Part shown: piece by piece, positions 58,790-64,000 of the stretch
How the letters are laid out: the number at the start of each line of letters is the position of its first letter
How positions within the stretch are numbered: position 1 is the stretch's first letter
DNA from: Dipteris shenzhenensis
Lineage: Eukaryota; Polypodiophyta; Polypodiopsida; Gleicheniales
Length of the DNA stretch: 64,000 bases
Strand: one strand, 5' to 3'
NCBI GenBank assembly: GCA_047967505.1
Contig: CM106539.1
Notes under the pieces: generated by a model
What the model was told of the DNA's origin: nothing
Seen by the model: only the letters and a program-made list of their open reading frames with translations
The model's database searches: none
Program-made: the position numbers and the translations under genes

Positions 58790-58948
58790 AGAAAAATGCA
58801 ACCAGCCTACTAGCCAAGGCTAGGTCCCTCATTCAAGAGAAATTTGGGATAGAGCACAATCAGATTGAGAATGCATGCAGAGTAGGAAAGGATCAAGCGA
58901 GAAACCCTTAATCATCCAATTCTGTAATGAAGGGGAAAAACCTTTTGA
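58790..58948 (+). pseudogene. Possible LINE ORF1 fragment
   Basis: Reads ARSLIQEKFGIEHNQIENAC, then RVGKDQARNP, a stop, and after a shift PLIIQFCNEGEK. The KFGI...IE-x-A-x-RVGK...II(Q)F pattern matches the LINE ORF1 nucleic-acid-binding domain in outline. The match ends where the gypsy LTR candidate begins, consistent with the gypsy element having inserted into it. Confidence 0.35.
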
Positions 58949-59157
58949 TGTGACATCTAATCCTATCTACCCTCCCTTCCTCCTTCCTGCCTACGCTCAC
59001 TCACTCTCTCTCTTCCCTACTCCCTCTCAATCTCTCCCTCTCTTTCCTGCCTCATTTTCTCTCTCCTACCCCTTCTCCTCCCTTCTTCCCCTATCTCTCT
59101 CCCCTTCTGCTAGTCTATCCCCCTTTCTCTAAATCTGCCCCACCTCCTTTTCTACAT

Positions 59158-59169
59158 TGGTATTAGAGC
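59158..59169 (+). other. gypsy primer-binding site
   Basis: TGGTATTAGAGC, one mismatch from the initiator tRNA-Met complement, one base after TCTACA. Confidence 0.75.
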
Positions 59170-60200
59170 ACGACTCTGGCAGCTTTGCTTCCCTATTCAC
59201 TGTTTCCCAATTTCCAGCAGCGTGCCAACGCCAAACGTCAACGCAGTGAATCACCAGTGCACCAAGCCAAACACGAACTCAGCACCTACAAGCGTTCAAA
59301 GTGCAAGCGTCTATGCTACTGGGTTTCAATATTGACAAGACTGGGAGACGGGCAAATTCGAAGAGAACTTCTACAACAAAAACAGAACACAACATCAAAC
59401 AGCCTGGCGATGACTGGGGAGTTAGCGAAGTATGGGCGTCTTGAAGACTAATGGAAATCAACCGCCGTGCTCTTCCATACATGCTAGAAGCAAACTTGCG
59501 CTCCATGCAATGATCACGCGTGAAATCATTCCACCTACAAGTAGCCGACTGTCAATATTGATCGACGATTGGACAGGCTGTGTCGCGACCTCATCGACGC
59601 CCCTTTTGTGAACATCGGGAGGGTGCTTGGTCAACACAGCTGCAAAATCGCCTTTTCAGCCTCTTTTTAGGAGCCTTTCACAGCACAGCTTGCTCATCGC
59701 CTTTCATTCTCTCCACCATGAAGCTGCCCTTGCAACGCCCTCGCTGCCGCCCACCCTCCGTGCACCGCCTGTCGCTACGCCCTTGCCGCGGTCCATGGCC
59801 AAGCCCTGCACCAACCTTAGCCTCTGGCATTAATTAATTGCCAAGTTCGATTGTAACCAAAGTTAGTTTAGTTGGTGGGTTAGGTTTAGGTTTAGTTAGT
59901 TTGGGCCTAGGTTAGGTTAGTGCTAACTAGGGTTAGTTATCCTAAGTGAGTGTCCTAACAGTACTAATAGTCTTAGGTTAGTACTATCCTAACAATCCTA
60001 GGTGACATAGGGATACCCCTCCCCCCTCCCAAAATTAAAAAAAAGAATTCACTTTTCAGCCTCTTTTTAGGAGCCTTTCATAGCTCGACAACCTTTCTTC
60101 ATGGCCTCTCCATCGACATTTTCACGTTTCCATGCACTATCTTAGATGAGCATTACAACAAGGATTTGCTATCCATATCTCTAGGTCTACATTCGAGCTT
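59170..60200 (+). other. gypsy leader, about 1 kb
   Basis: No coding motif. Contains TTAGGTTTAGG-like runs at 59870-59995 and the 29-bp direct repeat noted for the element. Confidence 0.6.
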
Positions 60201-62135
60201 ATGTCTCCAGGGCCAGTCACCATGCCATCGAGGCGTGCCCCTCCTGATATATTGCATGACAGTGATGAGGCTGCTCAATATGAGCAAGTGCCTGCCACAG
60301 TGGTTGCATCCACTAGTGGTACGGAGGTTCCTTCCACTCAGCCTCTCTCCTACATCCCAGGAAGCGCAGGCAGATGCCCTTTCCTCTATGCTCCAAGGTG
60401 CTTTCCACCAGATAGGACAGGAGTTCAGCCAGCAGCTTACCACAGCCATGGCTATGCAGGATGCAGCTCGTCCAGATGGGACAGCAAATTGGTCAGCAAA
60501 TCACATCTGCCATTGCTATGCAGGATAAGGGTAAGCAACCTGCACCCCAACAAGGGGACCATTCAAACAGTCAGGATGTTTTTTCTACTCCACACAAGGG
60601 TTTTATGGCAGATGCCCGTCGTGCCTATGAGCATCGGTCTTCTAGACCATTGCATGTACCCCAGCATAGGGATTATATGGACTTAGATGATGCATTTTCT
60701 GTGCCACAGAAAACCTTATTGCAGGATGTCAGGCCATCTTTTGGATCTCAGCTTTCTACATCTATGCAGGCTGAGCCATCTCTTTTGGGCCGACCCGTTG
60801 GTGTGCATCCGGCTAGTGCTCCTTTCACCGCAGCAGCGAGTATGCCTGGAGCTGGCTTGGGTTTATATGGCATCCCACACCCCTGGGAGAGAGGTCAGTC
60901 CTCTTCTCAACCCTTTGGTATGCCATAATTTCAGAGAGATGCATTTGGCAGAAAGACCCAACCCGGGGTTCATGCACCTATCGCTCTGCCAGCGAACACA
61001 TACAGCCAGTGCATCAGATGGCAACAGCTACTATGTAGCAAGGAGTTAGTGGTGGGCAGCAAGTCACTTTTGATGACATGTTGGCAGATTCTTTGCGTAC
61101 ATACAGGCCCTACCTGAGGCCATCAAACTTGAGATGTCCTTCTCTGATTATGTGAACCTCAAGAGTGATGATGCCCGCACTTCTGGAGGTTACACACACA
61201 AGAATTATGCAGCTACACACACAAGAATTATGCAGCCAATGATATCAAGGACAAACTCACTGTGCATAAGTTTAAAGGGGACACTCGTACTCCCAATGAG
61301 TTGGAGGAGTTGCTCATGAAGCTGGAAGACTATTTCCGCTTCTACCCCAAGTCTAAGGAGGAGCGCATCATTTTTGCAAGTATGCATATGCAGGACTATG
61401 CCCACACATGGTGGCAATACATGAGGGATTCGCCTCAGAGACCAACCACTTGGAGGGGTTTCAAAGAATTGATGGTCACTACATTTGTATCTCCACTTGG
61501 CTGAATTTCATGCCTTGTCACAAACCGGTACGGTCCAAGAGTACTTGCAATGTTTTTGGAGGCTTTCCCTGTTTGTGGAGGACGTATCTGAAAAGGGAAA
61601 GCTGCTGCGTTTCATCCATGGGTTAAGTCCTTCTCTTGCTGCAGATGTGAAGGCACATAACCCTCAAACAATTGAGCGTGCAGCCCAATTGGCAGAGGTA
61701 TTGGAGCCCAAATATGCCAACAAATATAAGATGATAGCGGGCAGCACATATGGGAATGCAAATGAGGCTGAGCAAAATCCTAAAGTGACTGATTGGAATG
61801 AAAGAAAATCAGCAGCACCACCATTTCCGAGGTTTCCCACAATTATAGGCAGCAAGATGCCATATGCTAGGCCATAAGGTCATTTGATGCTAAGCCAGGA
61901 GCTAAGCCGAGTGTTGGGATTGAAAATGTAAACACCCCAGGGCTATTATGGACAGCAGAAAGAGGGCAAACTTATGCTTTTAAGTGTGGTGAGAAGTGGA
62001 CTCATGAGCATTGGGAAGTTTGCAAAATGCGTAACACTGGTACTGCAAAACTCAGCATGATTATTGAGATATTGGATGATATGGATGCTTCTGAGACTTT
62101 GGAAGCCACTCATGATGATTCAGAGGGTGCATAAA
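60201..62135 (+). pseudogene. gypsy gag, frameshifted
   Basis: Starts at MSPGPVTMPSRRAPPDILHD and changes frame near 60350 and 60465 into Gln-rich MGQQIGQQITSAIAMQDK. The core is split between two frames: HKFKGDTRTPNELEELLMKL with YFRFYPKSKEERIIFASM, then LSQTGTVQEYLQCFWRLSLF. The knuckle near 61980 reads KCGEKWTHEHWEVC. An extra T in TGCTTTTAAG moves the first Cys out of frame. A 21-bp unit (ACACACACAAGAATTATGCA) is duplicated at about 61188-61230. Confidence 0.85.
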
Positions 62136-62137
62136 TC

Positions 62138-64000
62138 GTGGAAGAAGCTCCAGATGTTGCCATGAAGGGGGCTGATTTCCCTTTTGACCCCAATGGTGCT
62201 AATGAACATAATATGCATGGTATACATTCCGATGACACTCAGCCCATAGGCCGTTGGCCTAAAGTCTTTCATGTGGAGCATCAGGTTGCTATGCCTTTTC
62301 TTGTGCAAGAGGATGCAAATGGCAATGCTCCTGTGGACGAAGAGGAGATCTATTGGGATGAGCAGCAAGCCATTTATGCTATCTCTTCTCATGCCTTGAT
62401 GGGTGCCAAAAGTGCTGAAACTATCAGATTGAAAGGACAAATTAATGGCAGGACTGTTCACATGCTTGTGGACAGCGGTAGCACTCATAGTTTCATCAAT
62501 TCTAAGACCTTACAGAAGGTGGGACTGATTGCTACTGAGATTGATCATGGGCTGAGAGTAGAGGTGGAAAATGGACAGCATTTGGTCAGTAAATTTTGTT
62601 GCCAAGATGCAAGGATCAAGCTTTCTAAGGATTATGAATTTGCTGGGGATCTCTTGGCACTGGATATGGGCCCAATAGATGCTGTCCTGGGCTGCGATTG
62701 GCTGAAATCTTTGGGTAAAATCAGCATGGATTTAAATGCCCTATCACTCAGCTTTGTCCACAAGGGTAGAACTGTAACATTGCATGGCATTGCCACTCCT
62801 AAATTGCAGGTCATTTTAGCAAGGCAGTTAGCCATAGAGCTCAAGAAGGAACATGCCCTCTACGCAATATATGTGTCAATATCTCAAGGGGGTAGCATTC
62901 CCCATGTTGAGCATTGTGATATGCAGCAGTTGCTATCAGAGTTTGCTGATGTATTTGCTGATATGCCATCCCAATTGCCTCCCAAGAGGGATGTGGATCA
63001 TGCCATTGTTCTAGAGCCTGGCAGTAAGCCCATAAACAAAGCCCCATACCGTCTTTCTAAGGTTGAGCAGGAGGAAGTGGCAGTGCAGGTGCAGGAATTG
63101 CTTGAGAAAAACTTCATCTCTCATAGCACTTCTCCTTTTGCCTCTCCGGTGCTTCTGGTGAAGAAGAAGGATGGATCATGCCGCATGTGCATTAATTACA
63201 GGAATATAAATAAGGCCACTATCAAGAATAGGTTTTCAATTCCCCGGATAGATGACCTATTTGATGAACTCAACGGTGCTTTTTTTGTCACGAAGATAGA
63301 TTTGAGGTCTGGTTTCCATCAAATCAGGATGAAAGGAGGAGATGAGCACAAGACGGCCTTCCGCACAAAACGAGGCTTGTATGAATTCAAGGTGATGCCT
63401 TTTGGATTGACTAATGCACCGGCCACCTTTCAGGCATTGATGGACAAGATATAACAGCCACTTCTTTTCAATGCGTGTTGGTTTTCTTTGATAATATCCT
63501 CATTTACAGCAAGGATAGACAAGAGCACATTAAGCATGTGAAGCAAGTGCTGGAAATTTTGAGAATGCATCAGCTTTATGCAAAAGCCAGCAAATGCACT
63601 TTTATGGCAAAGGAGGTTGAGTACCTGGGGCATATTGTGAGAAGACATGGCATTCGGGTGGATCCTGCAAAGGTGAAATGCATCAAAGATTGGCCACAGC
63701 CACAAAATCCCACCCAGTTGAGAGGATTTTTAGGTCTTGCTTCCTTCTACAGGCGCTTTATTCGCAAATTTGCCAAGAGGGCAACTCCTCTTACTGACCT
63801 CTTGAAGAAGGATGCTTTCAGGTGGTCAAGGGAAGCACAACGCAGCTTTGAAGACCTGAAATTTGCTCTCACTCATGCACCTGTCTTGGTATGCCCTGAT
63901 TTTTCGTGTCCTTTCATTGTGGAGGCAGATGCCAGTGGCAAAGGATTGGGGCCTGTTCTAAGGCAGAAACACGGGGTAACAGCCTTTCAAAGCAGGAAGT
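62138..64000 (+). pseudogene. gypsy pol: protease and reverse transcriptase, RNase H entering edge
   Basis: The first frame (to 63454) carries the protease motif [13 protein letters not shown] (GAC at 62471). It then gives RT from [19 protein letters not shown] through [37 protein letters not shown] and [19 protein letters not shown], ending at TAA. A frameshift near 63450 joins VFFDNILIYSKDRQEH; the catalytic box is FFDN (63487-63495), with the second Asp replaced by Asn. The rest, YLGHIVRRHGIRVDPAKVKC to FIVEADASGKGLG, is RT thumb and RNase H. The 438-codon open stretch suggests moderate age. Confidence 0.92.

Larger units (their letters stand above)
58949..64000 (+). mobile_element. Ty3/gypsy retrotransposon, plus strand, cut by window end
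   Basis: Candidate 5' LTR 58949-59156 (TGTGACATC...TCTACA; the start is uncertain), primer-binding site 59158-59169, leader, gag, protease and RT, with RNase H entering the right edge. It sits in the upstream ClpB3 intron, antisense to the gene. A 29-bp phrase containing TTTTCAGCCTCTTTTTAGGA is repeated at 59652 and 60052 in the leader. Integrase and the 3' LTR lie beyond 64000. Confidence 0.9.

Noticed and set aside
59870-59995. Telomere-like TTAGG/TTTAGG phrases
   Set aside because: Irregular, never a run of TTTAGGG units, and inside a retrotransposon leader.

Overview
The window is nuclear DNA from a land plant with a large, repeat-rich genome. The evidence is a plastid-type ClpB (ClpB3) gene with GT-AG introns, plus plant-type LTR retrotransposons primed by initiator tRNA-Met, LINEs, a Penelope-like reverse transcriptase and abundant simple repeats. 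A fern, another non-flowering lineage or a gymnosperm fits the intron size and element mix, but the sequence alone does not decide this.

The only intact host gene is the 3' two-thirds of ClpB3 on the minus strand. It has five exons between 58248 and 37754 that encode 660 residues without a stop; the N-terminal exons lie beyond 64000. The intron between the second and third visible exons is 16,478 bp. It holds a Ty3/gypsy relic, a Copia element nested in that relic (5-bp target duplication, 260-bp LTRs with 3 differences), a Penelope-like RT relic, and a chimeric LINE/gypsy fragment. The most upstream visible intron (58249 to beyond 64000) holds a second gypsy element that runs off the right edge.

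Region 1-37 kb has no intact gene. From left to right it contains: an edge-truncated minus-strand LTR element (1-766); a minus-strand LINE (2.4-5.5 kb) flanked by diverged direct repeats; minisatellites and a 1-kb pyrimidine tract (13.8-15.7 kb); a three-copy dispersed repeat (12.0, 22.0 and 35.3 kb); a possible transposase relic (20.4-21.6 kb); a second LINE relic on the plus strand (24.6-26.8 kb); and an unusual cluster at 28.0-31.6 kb. That cluster has a 27-bp minisatellite, a 260-bp foldback, an unrecognised pseudo-ORF of about 515 codons interrupted only by TAA/TAG, and a 1.1-kb imperfect palindrome.

The genes do not form a pathway. ClpB3 is a plastid disaggregase, and everything else is mobile DNA or its debris. 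The strongest leads are the pseudo-ORF/foldback cluster, the Penelope-like RT, the three-copy repeat, and the Copia element whose LTRs look young but whose coding region is heavily damaged.
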